Positions 34,770 through 42,567 of a stretch of DNA of 64,000 nucleotides are shown in pieces. The stretch spans positions 1 to 64,000 of the forward strand of contig CAYNGJ010000019.1 in the NCBI GenBank assembly GCA_964396895.1, in the 5' to 3' direction. Positions within the stretch are counted from its first letter, which is position 1; the number at the start of each line of letters is the position of its first letter. The notes beneath the pieces were generated by a model. The model ran no database searches and was not told where the DNA came from. It was given only the letters and a program-made list of their open reading frames with translations. Source of the DNA: UBA2334 sp964396895 (GTDB lineage: Bacteria > Pseudomonadota > Gammaproteobacteria > Burkholderiales > Burkholderiaceae_C). Both the position numbers and the translations under genes were made by a program.

Positions 34770-34815
34770 TTTGGCGGATCATGCGCACATTCACTTGTTG
34801 CCCAAAGGCCCCGAC

Positions 34816-37800
34816 ATGTTTCTGCCCAACCCCTACCGCCCCGAATCCTCTGTGCTCTCCCACCGCCTGGCCGCACTGGAGGGTGCACTGAACTGGCCCG
34901 CCGTGGTCACCGCTTCTGCCCCCTGGGTGCAGGCCGTGCGCGACAACCCACCGCCCTTCTGGGCCATGGAGAGCCTGCTGAAGGAGTACCCCATTTCCAG
35001 CGCCGAGGGCCTGGCCCTGATGCGCCTGGCCGAGGCCCTGCTGCGGGTGCCCGATGCCGAAACCGCCATGGCCCTGACCGCCGACCAATTGGGCCGCGCG
35101 GACTTTGATGGTGGCGAGCACGCCAGCCACGCGGCCCACGGCGACGGCGCGCACGCGGGCATCAGCCGCAGCACGCTGGCGCGGCTGTCCAGCAGCGCCA
35201 TTGCCTTGTCCAAGAAGTTCTTGCCCGACCCCAACTCGGGCGAGCAGCCCAGCCTGTTCACCCGGCTGGGTGCGCGCACCGTCGTGGCGGCCACGCTGCG
35301 CTCGGTGCAGTTGTTGGGGCGGCAGTTTGTGCTGGGCCAGACCATTGCCGACGCGCAAAAAGAGGCGGCCAGCGCCCGCAAAAAGCAGGCGGGTTTGAGG
35401 TTCAGCTACGACATGCTGGGCGAAGGCGCCCGCACCGAGGCCGATGCCCAGGCCTACCTGGCCAGCTACACACAGGCCATTGAAGCGATAGCCAACAAGT
35501 CATCCACAGCAAGCGATACCGCCGAAAATGATGGTATATCCATCAAACTCAGTGCCCTGCACCCGCGCTACGAAGACGCGCAAACCCAGCGCGTGCTGAC
35601 CGAGTTGGTGCCCCGCGTGTGGGGGCTGTGCCAGCAGGCGGCGCGGGCCAACATCAACCTGACCATCGACGCCGAAGAGGTGGACCGGCTGGAGCTGTCG
35701 CTGGTGGTTTTTGATGCGCTGGCCGAGCGCGTGGCCGCCGAGTGTCCGCAGTGGAGCGGCTTTGGTTTGGCCCTGCAGGCCTACCAGACGCGGGCGCTGG
35801 AACTGGTGGAGCACGTCATTGCGGTGGCCCGGCAGCACCGCATCCGGCTCATGTGCCGACTGGTCAAGGGCGCGTACTGGGATGCCGAAATCAAGCGCGC
35901 CCAGGAGCTGGGCCTGGCGCACTACCCCGTGTTCACGGAAAAGCACCACACCGATGCCAGCTACCTGGCCTGCGCCCGCGCCTTGTTGGCCGCACCCGAT
36001 GCCATTTACCCGCAGTTCGCCACGCACAACGCGGGCACCATCGCGGCCATTTTGCAAATGGCGGGGTCGGTCACGCCCGCTGTAACGTTACCCACAGGCG
36101 GCACCGAGGCGGCGGGCGTTGCTTTGGCGGGCCGCGCAGCGCCCCAAGGCTCAGTGCCGGGAGGCAGTGTGAGCGGCGGCCGCTTCGAGTTGCAGCGCCT
36201 GCACGGCATGGGCGAGGGCATTTACCGCGAGGTACTCAAGCACCCGGCGGTGCGCTGTCGGGTGTACGCGCCCGTGGGCCAGCACCGCGACTTGCTGGCC
36301 TACCTGGTGCGCCGCTTGCTGGAGAACGGTGCCAACTCTTCCTTTGTGCACCAACTGGCCGATGAGTCCGTGGGCATGGATGTGCTGCTGGCTTCGCCCA
36401 TGGACCAGTCGGCCGAGTTCGCCGCCAGCGCCCAACCGCCCCTCAACCTACCCCTGCCGCCCGACCTGTTTGGCCCCGCCCGGCGCAACAGCAGCGGCCT
36501 GGACCTGACCGTGGCCGCCCACCGCGACCCGCTGTTGGCTGCCTATGCCCAGATCAGCGTGCCCGTGGTGCCAGAGTTTGATGCCAAATTGGCCTCTGAC
36601 GCTTACCAGAAAAGCGCCAGCAGCTATCAGCAGTGGAGCGCCGCGCCGTTGGAGCACCGCGCCGCCATACTGCGCGCCGCTGCCGATGCGCTGGAGGCCG
36701 ACACGCCGCGCTTTTGTGCCCTTCTGGTCAAAGAAGCCCACAAAACCTGGGGCGACACCGTGGCCGAAGTGCGCGAGGCGGTGGATTTTTTGCGTTACTA
36801 CGCCAACCAGGCTGAACGCATCATGCAGCCCATTGAGCTGCCTGAGGTGGACAGTCTGTGGGCAGAGCACGATTCGCCGCCGGGCCGCCCCAAGGCGAAT
36901 CAGCCCCCTCGGGGGGGAGCGAACAGCGTGAGCGTGGGGGCACATTTCAAGGGTTGGGGCGTGACAGGCGAGCGCAACACCCTGCGGCTGACCGCACGCG
37001 GCGTGTGGGTGGCCATCAGCCCCTGGAACTTTCCGCTGGCCATTTTTCTGGGTCAGGTGGCTGCCGCTCTGGCCACCGGCAACACCGTGCTGGCCAAGCC
37101 CGCCGAGCAAACCCCTGCTGTGGCGCTGGAAGCCGTGCGCCTGCTGCACGCCGCCGGCGTGCCCGCCGACGCACTGCAACTCATCCACGGCCCCGGCGAG
37201 ACGGTGGGTGCCGCACTGGTCGCTTTGCCCGGCGTGGCGGGCGTGGTGTTCACCGGCTCCACACAGGTGGCCAAGCTCATCCAGCGGGCGTTGGCCGCCA
37301 AGGACGGCCCCATCGTCCCACTGATTGCCGAAACCGGCGGCCTCAACGCCATGCTGGTGGACAGCACTGCCCTGCCCGAGCAGGTGGCCGATGCCGTGGT
37401 GCAAAGCGCCTTTCGCAGCGCAGGCCAGCGCTGCTCGGCCCTGCGCCTGCTGTGCGTGCACGAGGCCGTGGCCGATGGCGTGCTGCACATGATTGCCGGT
37501 GCCGCCCAGGAGTTGTGCGTGGGCAACCCCGCCGAACTGGCCACTGACGTCGGCCCGCTGATCGACGCCGAGGCGTTTGAAGGCATCAGCCGCCATGTGG
37601 TGCGGCTGAAAAAAGAGTCAAAACCGCTGCTATCGCTTGATGCGATTGATTTATCAGCTATGCCTAACTTGATGCCGCCGCAGATGTTCGAGGTGGCGGG
37701 TGTGGCTGCCGTGGGCGAGGAGATTTTTGGCCCCGTGTTGCAAGTGCTGCGCTGGGGGCCGGGTTGCGCCGGGCTGGAAACGCCCGAAGCCGTGGTGCGC

Positions 37801-38076
37801 GCCATCAACGTGCTGGGCTATGGCCTGACCTTCGGCATACAGACCCGCATCGACAGCCGGGCCCAGGCGCTGGCCGGGGCCGCCCACATTGGGAACGTGT
37901 ACGTCAACCGCAACATGATCGGTGCGGTGGTGGGCCTGCAGCCCTTCGGTGGCGAAGGCCTCAGCGGCACCGGCCCCAAGGCGGGCGGGCCGCACTACCT
38001 GTACCGCTTTTGCGCCGAGCAGACCGTGACCATCAACACCACGGCGGCGGGGGGGAATGTGGCGCTGCTGGCCTGA
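34816..38076 (+). CDS. putA: Bifunctional proline dehydrogenase / L-glutamate gamma-semialdehyde dehydrogenase
   Basis: A 1086-residue enzyme that oxidises proline to glutamate. The proline dehydrogenase barrel covers about 130-500 (ISIKLSALHPRYED, RLVKGAYWDAEIK, LHGMGEGIY). The aldehyde dehydrogenase covers about 550-1075, with the catalytic Glu in AETGG and Cys in GQRCSAL. There is no N-terminal ribbon-helix-helix DNA-binding domain, unlike E. coli PutA. Four in-frame extra segments are present at about residues 224-242, 421-456, 683-713 and 931-950; three match repeats in the DNA. ATG 34816 is chosen because an upstream TTG has no support. Confidence 0.94.
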   Translation: MFLPNPYRPESSVLSHRLAALEGALNWPAVVTASAPWVQAVRDNPPPFWAMESLLKEYPISSAEGLALMRLAEALLRVPDAETAMALTADQLGRADFDGGEHASHAAHGDGAHAGISRSTLARLSSSAIALSKKFLPDPNSGEQPSLFTRLGARTVVAATLRSVQLLGRQFVLGQTIADAQKEAASARKKQAGLRFSYDMLGEGARTEADAQAYLASYTQAIEAIANKSSTASDTAENDGISIKLSALHPRYEDAQTQRVLTELVPRVWGLCQQAARANINLTIDAEEVDRLELSLVVFDALAERVAAECPQWSGFGLALQAYQTRALELVEHVIAVARQHRIRLMCRLVKGAYWDAEIKRAQELGLAHYPVFTEKHHTDASYLACARALLAAPDAIYPQFATHNAGTIAAILQMAGSVTPAVTLPTGGTEAAGVALAGRAAPQGSVPGGSVSGGRFELQRLHGMGEGIYREVLKHPAVRCRVYAPVGQHRDLLAYLVRRLLENGANSSFVHQLADESVGMDVLLASPMDQSAEFAASAQPPLNLPLPPDLFGPARRNSSGLDLTVAAHRDPLLAAYAQISVPVVPEFDAKLASDAYQKSASSYQQWSAAPLEHRAAILRAAADALEADTPRFCALLVKEAHKTWGDTVAEVREAVDFLRYYANQAERIMQPIELPEVDSLWAEHDSPPGRPKANQPPRGGANSVSVGAHFKGWGVTGERNTLRLTARGVWVAISPWNFPLAIFLGQVAAALATGNTVLAKPAEQTPAVALEAVRLLHAAGVPADALQLIHGPGETVGAALVALPGVAGVVFTGSTQVAKLIQRALAAKDGPIVPLIAETGGLNAMLVDSTALPEQVADAVVQSAFRSAGQRCSALRLLCVHEAVADGVLHMIAGAAQELCVGNPAELATDVGPLIDAEAFEGISRHVVRLKKESKPLLSLDAIDLSAMPNLMPPQMFEVAGVAAVGEEIFGPVLQVLRWGPGCAGLETPEAVVRAINVLGYGLTFGIQTRIDSRAQALAGAAHIGNVYVNRNMIGAVVGLQPFGGEGLSGTGPKAGGPHYLYRFCAEQTVTINTTAAGGNVALLA
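35487..35541 (+). repeat. Dispersed A+T-rich repeat, copy E (inside putA, in frame)
   Basis: The core is 35489-35518 (TAGCCAAC to AAGCGATA), the tail 35519-35541. It encodes AIANKSSTASDTAENDGIS, just before the conserved ISIKLSALHPRY strand. The frame is the same as for copy C in dinG (aTA-GCC-AAC). The core ends GATA instead of GCTA, a sign of drift since insertion. Confidence 0.75.
36079..36183 (+). repeat. Extra in-frame segment in putA of possible repeat origin
   Basis: About 105 bases encode a low-complexity stretch (residues about 421-456, rich in Gly, Ala, Val, Pro) between the conserved proline dehydrogenase segments HNAGTIAAILQMAG and FELQRLHGMGEG, which are normally close together. 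The DNA loosely resembles the G+C-rich repeat at 36871-36945 (CCGCG, CCCCAAGG, GTGTGAGCGG). The match is weak and could be chance. Confidence 0.35.
36871..36945 (+). repeat. G+C-rich hairpin repeat inside putA, in frame
   Basis: The first hairpin has perfect arms GATTCGCC (36871-36878) and GGCGAATC (36894-36901). A second hairpin CCCCC-TC-GGGGG follows at 36904-36915, then GAGCGAACAGCGTGAGCGTG. This pattern matches a REP-like family common in Burkholderiales by memory. It encodes residues about 686-710 (SPPGRPKANQPPRGGANSV) in the linker before the aldehyde dehydrogenase Rossmann fold. Confidence 0.7.
37609..37662 (-). repeat. Dispersed A+T-rich repeat, copy F (inside putA, in frame, reverse)
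   Basis: The core is 37631-37660 on the minus strand (TAGCTGAT to AAGCGATA), and the tail is 37609-37630. On the putA strand it encodes about KKESKPLLSLDAIDLSAM, between RHVVRLKK and the conserved PPQMFEV. The frame is the same as that of copy I in the DUF3108 gene. Confidence 0.75.
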
Positions 38077-38115
38077 TCTGCGGGGGGGCGTGCCACCGGG
38101 GGCCCGCTGCGGTCC

Positions 38116-38376
38116 TCACTGCCCGCTGGTTTCGTGGCGGTCGGCGGCGCAGTAAATTTCGGCGGCCATGCGGTGGTCGGTGCGTGCCCAGCGGTCGGCG
38201 TGACCCCTGGCCTCGGCGGCTTCCTGGGCGCGGGTGGCGGGGCGAGCGCGGGGCGCAGACGGGGTGCTGATCTGGGCCAGCAAGGCCAACAGCAGGTGTT
38301 TGAACGCCGTGGCCAGTTCCCCCAGGGCGGCGCCCACGCGGGGTTGGGCATCGGTGTGGTAGGCGGTGGTGCTCAT
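38116..38376 (-). CDS. Small hypothetical protein
   Basis: An 86-residue soluble protein. The first half has an amphipathic helix (ALGELATAFKHLLLALLAQI), and the second half is rich in Arg and Ala with WARTDHRMAAEIYCAAD near the end. AAGGGA precedes ATG 38376. No family is recognised. A palindrome and a TATACT -10 motif upstream suggest that it is expressed and regulated. Confidence 0.6.
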   Translation of the reverse strand: MSTTAYHTDAQPRVGAALGELATAFKHLLLALLAQISTPSAPRARPATRAQEAAEARGHADRWARTDHRMAAEIYCAADRHETSGQ

Positions 38377-38412
38377 GGTGTTTCCCTTCGAGGTGTGAAT
38401 TTGCTGCACTGC

Positions 38413-38429
38413 AGTATAGGGTAAACCCT
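38413..38429 (-). promoter_or_regulatory. Palindromic operator over a promoter
   Basis: On the minus strand TATACT (38413-38418) is a good -10 hexamer, with a palindrome AGGGT-AA-ACCCT (38418-38429) directly upstream where the -35 to -10 spacer would be. A repressor bound there would block transcription. It faces the small gene at 38376. The -35 is weak. Confidence 0.45.
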
Positions 38430-38513
38430 GATTTTTTGCTCAGTCCTTTCCACTTGACCGTCCACCCCCATCACTCCGGCACAATGCGCCGATTGCTTGT
38501 GGAGGTTGCTGCC

Positions 38514-38897
38514 GTGATTGCATCCGTGTTGGCCATTTGTGTGGGCGCATCAGTCGGTGCGGTGCTGCGCTGGGGGCTTGGCTTGGCCCTCAACGCCGTT
38601 TGGACTCCGTTGCCGCTGGGAACGCTGGTGGCCAATCTCGGTGGTGGCTACCTCATTGGCTTGGCGCTGGCCGTGTTTGGCAACCACCCAGCCTGGGCGC
38701 CCGAGTGGCGCTTGTTGGTCATCACCGGTTTTTTGGGGGGGTTGACCACGTTTTCCACTTTCTCCGCCGAAGTCACCACCCTGATGCAGCAGGGGCGCCT
38801 GCTGTGGGCGGGGCTGGCCATTTCGGCCCATGTGGTGGGGTCGCTGGCCATGACCCTGCTGGGCCTGGCCACTGTGGGCCTGATGCGCCAGGGCTGA
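38514..38897 (+). CDS. crcB: Fluoride channel FluC (CrcB)
   Basis: A 127-residue membrane protein with four transmembrane helices that exports fluoride as a dual-topology dimer. Conserved are ANLGGGYLIG (Asn pore residue) and GFLGGLTTFSTFS (sodium-site and phenylalanine box). GTG 38514 is chosen because it has GGAGG nine bases upstream and yields the normal family length; ATG 38484 would add ten unusual residues. No fluoride riboswitch was recognised upstream. Confidence 0.92.
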   Translation: MIASVLAICVGASVGAVLRWGLGLALNAVWTPLPLGTLVANLGGGYLIGLALAVFGNHPAWAPEWRLLVITGFLGGLTTFSTFSAEVTTLMQQGRLLWAGLAISAHVVGSLAMTLLGLATVGLMRQG

Positions 38898-38964
38898 GGA
38901 GTTCGCCCGTGCCGGGGGGGGCCTTGCAATCGGGGTGAACAGGCCAGCGGCTACCATGCGCGCC

Positions 38965-40263
38965 ATGACCGATTCCCGCTCCGCCCACCAGCCCGCCGTG
39001 CTGGGCATTGACTTTGGCACCTCCAACTCCGCCGCCGCCTGCCGTTTGGGCCATGGCCCCGCCCAGCCCCTGGTGCTGGAAGGCACGGCCACCGCCCTGC
39101 CCACGGCCATCTTCTTCAACGCGGAAGACCACCGCACCCACTTTGGCCGAGATGCCATTGCCCAGTACCTGGCCGGAACCGAGGGGCGGTTGATGCGCTC
39201 GCTCAAAAGCCTGCTGGGCAGTCCGCTGCTGCTGGAGAAGACCGAGGTCAACGGCCAGGCCATCAGCTTTCAGGAAATCATCACCACCTTCCTGCTGGAA
39301 ATCAAACGCCGCGCCCAGGCGCAAATGGGCACCGCGCCCACCCACGTCGTGCTGGGACGCCCCGTGCACTTTGTGGACGACGACCCCGAGCGCGACGCGC
39401 TGGCCCAACTCATGCTCAGCCAGGCCGCCGACGCCGCTGGTCTGCGCAATGTGCGCTTTCAGCTGGAGCCCATCGCCGCCGCGTTCGACTACGAGCAGCG
39501 CATTGCCCGCGACAGCGTGGTGCTGGTGGTGGACATTGGGGGTGGCACATCGGACTTCACCGTGGTCAGGCTGCGCGCGCCGCGCCCGGGCGGTACCGCC
39601 CGCCGGGGCGACCGTGGCCAGGACATTCTGGCCACGCGGGGTGTGCACATCGGCGGCACCGACTACGACCAGCGCCTGAGCCTGGCCCACGCCATGCCGC
39701 TGTTGGGGTTCAAACACACCGGACCCGACGGGCGCGAGGTGCCCAGCAGCGTGTTTTTTGACCTGGCCACCTGGCACCTGATCCACTGGCGCTACTCGGC
39801 CAAGGCCATCCGCGAGGCCCAGGCCCTGCGCACCAACTACAGCCAACCCCAGTTGCACCAGCGCCTGATGACTGTGCTGCAAGAGCGCCTGGCCCACCAC
39901 ATGGCCAACGACGTCGAGCAGGCCAAGATTGACATCAGCCGGGCCAGCCAGTCGGCCACGGCCAACCCGTCGGCCCACATGGACTTTGCCTACCTGGAGG
40001 CTGGTTTGGGCGCCGACATCGACGCCGCCGGTCTGGCCGCGCAACTGGCGGCGCTGCTGGGGCAGGTGGTGCAGTGCGCGCTGGACTGCACCCAAGCCGC
40101 GGGCCTGCGCCCCCAGCAGCTGGACGCGGTTTACCTCACCGGCGGATCCAGCGCCCTGGCCACTTTTCAGCAGGCCCTGCAGCAGGCCTTTGCCGGTGTG
40201 CCGCTGGTGGAGGGCGACCTGTTCGGTGGCGTGGCCGCCGGGCTGGTGTATGGCGTGGACTGA
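38965..40263 (+). CDS. yegD: Hsp70 family protein, YegD-like
   Basis: A 432-residue protein with the actin-like ATPase domain of Hsp70 and no C-terminal peptide-binding domain. The phosphate-1 motif GIDFGTSNSA is near residue 15, phosphate-2 VVDIGGGTSDFTV near 190, and the adenosine motif YLTGGSSAL near 390. This matches the E. coli YegD group, whose role is unknown. ATG 38965 is chosen over ATG 38956. It stands alone between crcB and pap. Confidence 0.9.
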   Translation: MTDSRSAHQPAVLGIDFGTSNSAAACRLGHGPAQPLVLEGTATALPTAIFFNAEDHRTHFGRDAIAQYLAGTEGRLMRSLKSLLGSPLLLEKTEVNGQAISFQEIITTFLLEIKRRAQAQMGTAPTHVVLGRPVHFVDDDPERDALAQLMLSQAADAAGLRNVRFQLEPIAAAFDYEQRIARDSVVLVVDIGGGTSDFTVVRLRAPRPGGTARRGDRGQDILATRGVHIGGTDYDQRLSLAHAMPLLGFKHTGPDGREVPSSVFFDLATWHLIHWRYSAKAIREAQALRTNYSQPQLHQRLMTVLQERLAHHMANDVEQAKIDISRASQSATANPSAHMDFAYLEAGLGADIDAAGLAAQLAALLGQVVQCALDCTQAAGLRPQQLDAVYLTGGSSALATFQQALQQAFAGVPLVEGDLFGGVAAGLVYGVD

Positions 40264-40303
40264 CAGTGGCGGGTCACTCCGGTGTGGCTCGTCAAAAAAT
40301 CAT

Positions 40304-40360
40304 TGATAGCTAAAAAGTCAACGCCATCAAGCGCTAGGTGCCTTTTTTGTTGAATTTTTT
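40304..40360 (+). repeat. Dispersed A+T-rich repeat, copy G
   Basis: The core is 40307-40336 (TAGCTAAA to AAGCGCTA), the tail 40337-40360. It lies between yegD and pap, which converge. On the minus strand it supplies the last codons and the TGA stop of pap (stop at 40327-40329, within the core). Confidence 0.88.
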
Positions 40361-41865
40361 CCGCTGGTGCTGTCGCCCACGGCGGCTTCCAGCCGCTGGC
40401 ACAGCAAGCGCAGCACCTCCACCCGGCTCCAGAGCTTGTCGTTGCAGGCCACCACGTGCCAGGGGGCAATGTCGGTGGAGGTGCGGTCAATCATGTCGTC
40501 CACCGCCAAGGCGTACTGCGGCCACTTGTCGCGGTTGCGCCAGTCGTCTGGGGTGATCTTGTAGGCCTGGTGGGGCGTGGTCTGGCGGTCTTCAAAGCGC
40601 TTGAGCTGCTCCTCGGGCGTGATGGCCAGCCAGAACTTCAGCACCAGCGCACCGGCTTGCGTTTGCTGCTCTTCAAAGGCGTTGATCTCGTCATAGGCGC
40701 GGGTCCAGGCGTGTTCGCTGCAAAAACCCTCCACCCGCTCCACCAGCACCCGGCCATACCAAGACCTGTCAAAAATGACCGTGTGCTGCCACCGCGGCAG
40801 GTAGCGCCAGAACCGCCACAGGTAGGGCTGGGCGCGTTCCGGCTCGTTGGGCGCGGCGACTGGCACCACCCGGTAGTGCCGTGCGTCCATCGCTTGGGTG
40901 ATGCGGCGAATGGTGCTGCCCTTGCCCGCAGCGTCCATGCCCTCGAACACCAGCACCAGCGAGCGTTTTTGCATGGCCGGTGAGCGCAGCAGCACGTTCA
41001 TGCGGCCCTGCAGGCGGGCCAGCTCGTTGTCATAGTCTTTGCGCGAGAGCTGGCGCTGGTAGTCGAAGCTGTCCATCAGGCTGCGTCCGTCCAGCGGTGC
41101 GGGCGGTTGCGGCGCGGCGTGGCGGGGTGTGGGCCTGGGGGGCAGGCCCGCGCGCTGCAAGTAGCTCAACAGGTAGTTGCCCGCAGTGATGGCCCGGTAG
41201 TTGGGGTCGCTGCCGTCTATCACCAGCCACGGGGCCTCCCCGGTGCTGGTTTTGCGCAGCGCCTTGGCCGACGCCTGAATGAATGGGCCATAGCGTTCCA
41301 GGCGTTCCCAGTCGGCGGGGGTGACGCGCCAGGTGGTTTTGGGGTCTTTTTCAAGGGCTTTCAGCCGCTGGCGCACACCGTCGCGCGTCATGTGGAACCA
41401 CAGCTTGACCAGCAGCACCCCTTCGGCCACCAACATGCGCTCGAAGGCCCGGATTTCCTCCAGCCGCGCCTGGAACCTGGCCTTGTTGTCCTGTCCCAGC
41501 GCATGGTGCACGATGGGTTCGGTGTACCAGTTGCCAAACAGAATCCCCACATGGCCCTTGGGGGGCAGTACCTGCCAGAAGCGCCACATGGCGGGTCGAC
41601 CGTGGAGGCCGTCGGTCGGGTCGTTCGCGGTGGGGGAGGCAAAGGCGTCCGTGCGGATGTGGCGCGGGTCCATCCATTCGTTGAACAGGTTGACCGTTTC
41701 GCCCTTGCCCGCACCGTCCACGCCGTTGACCAGCACCACCACCGCGTGGTGTTGGTTGGCCAGCATGGCGAATTGGGCCTCCAGCAGCGCCTGGCGCAGC
41801 AGGGGTTCGGCCTTTTTGTAGGCTTTCTTGCCCAGTTGGTGGCCAATTTCGGCGGATTCAAACAT
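40327..41865 (-). CDS. pap: Polyphosphate:AMP phosphotransferase, tandem PPK2 domains
   Basis: A 512-residue enzyme with two PPK2 kinase domains. Class II PPK2 proteins of this layout use polyphosphate to phosphorylate AMP to ADP. Domain 1 (about 40-225) has the Walker-like GVDGAGKGET but FGNWY where active domains have DRSWY. Domain 2 (about 295-490) has GMDAAGKGST and DRSWYGR, so it is probably the catalytic half. The last ten residues, GKNSTKKAPS plus stop, are encoded by a repeat and are not family-typical. It converges with yegD. Confidence 0.93.
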   Translation of the reverse strand: MFESAEIGHQLGKKAYKKAEPLLRQALLEAQFAMLANQHHAVVVLVNGVDGAGKGETVNLFNEWMDPRHIRTDAFASPTANDPTDGLHGRPAMWRFWQVLPPKGHVGILFGNWYTEPIVHHALGQDNKARFQARLEEIRAFERMLVAEGVLLVKLWFHMTRDGVRQRLKALEKDPKTTWRVTPADWERLERYGPFIQASAKALRKTSTGEAPWLVIDGSDPNYRAITAGNYLLSYLQRAGLPPRPTPRHAAPQPPAPLDGRSLMDSFDYQRQLSRKDYDNELARLQGRMNVLLRSPAMQKRSLVLVFEGMDAAGKGSTIRRITQAMDARHYRVVPVAAPNEPERAQPYLWRFWRYLPRWQHTVIFDRSWYGRVLVERVEGFCSEHAWTRAYDEINAFEEQQTQAGALVLKFWLAITPEEQLKRFEDRQTTPHQAYKITPDDWRNRDKWPQYALAVDDMIDRTSTDIAPWHVVACNDKLWSRVEVLRLLCQRLEAAVGDSTSGKNSTKKAPSA

Positions 41866-41946
41866 GCGTCACTCCTGCGGCTGGTCCGGTGGTGTTCCTG
41901 CCGCGTGGCAGGGGCAGATGCCAGTTTGCCACGTCAAGGGGGGTGC

Positions 41947-42396
41947 TCAATGTGTGGGGTGGGACGCTGTGCGGTTGGTGCGCAGCCAGAAATCACACAC
42001 CTGTTTCATGGCGCCCAGAAAATCGGCAAAGTCGGTGGGCTTGGCCACGTAGGCGTTGCTGCCCGAGGCGTAGGCCCGCTGCAGGTCGGCTGGCTCGGCC
42101 GACGAGGTCAGCACCACGATGGGGGTGTGCTTCAGATGCGCCGAGGTCTTGACCTCGCGCAGCACCTCAAAGCCATCGCGCACGGGCATTTTCAGGTCCA
42201 GCAGCACCACCTGGGGGTCGGTGCCCGTGCGCCCGGCGTAGCGCCCCCGCCGAAACAGGTAGTCCAGCGCCTGCTGCCCGTCGCTCACGTGCTCCACGTG
42301 GTTGCCTTGCCCGTAGCGTGCCAGCGCAATGCGGGTGAGGTCGGCCTCGTCGGCGTTGTCCTCGACCAGAAGGATGGATGGGGGGTGTGGGGTCAT
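41947..42396 (-). CDS. Single-domain response regulator (CheY-like)
   Basis: A 149-residue receiver-only protein. Acidic residues are at E12 and D13 (LLVEDNADE), the phosphoacceptor D67 is in VVLLDLKMP, a Thr in VVLTSS, and Lys in YVAKPTDF. The length and VLRE(V)KTS helix resemble regulators paired with phytochrome-type histidine kinases (Rcp1 class). No kinase gene is adjacent. It is divergent from the aminotransferase gene. Confidence 0.88.
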   Translation of the reverse strand: MTPHPPSILLVEDNADEADLTRIALARYGQGNHVEHVSDGQQALDYLFRRGRYAGRTGTDPQVVLLDLKMPVRDGFEVLREVKTSAHLKHTPIVVLTSSAEPADLQRAYASGSNAYVAKPTDFADFLGAMKQVCDFWLRTNRTASHPTH

Positions 42397-42567
42397 GGTG
42401 ACGGATGGGTGTGCGCAGTGTTCATTGTCAACGCAATTGCTGACAAAAACCTTGTGGGGAACCCGTGCCCCAACGGGTCTGGGGGCAGAAAGTGTCGTGC
42501 TAAGCTGCCCGATTGACCTGAACACGAGCGGTTGCGGTCGCGCCGCTGCACCCATCTGGAGACACAC

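Noticed and set aside
38430..38513. A fluoride riboswitch ahead of crcB
   Set aside because: The upstream 84 bases do not show the conserved GGNGAUGG-type core or pseudoknot strands that I could recognise.
38773..40095. A 440-codon open frame opposite yegD
   Set aside because: Shadow frame; yegD has clear Hsp70 motifs on the other strand.
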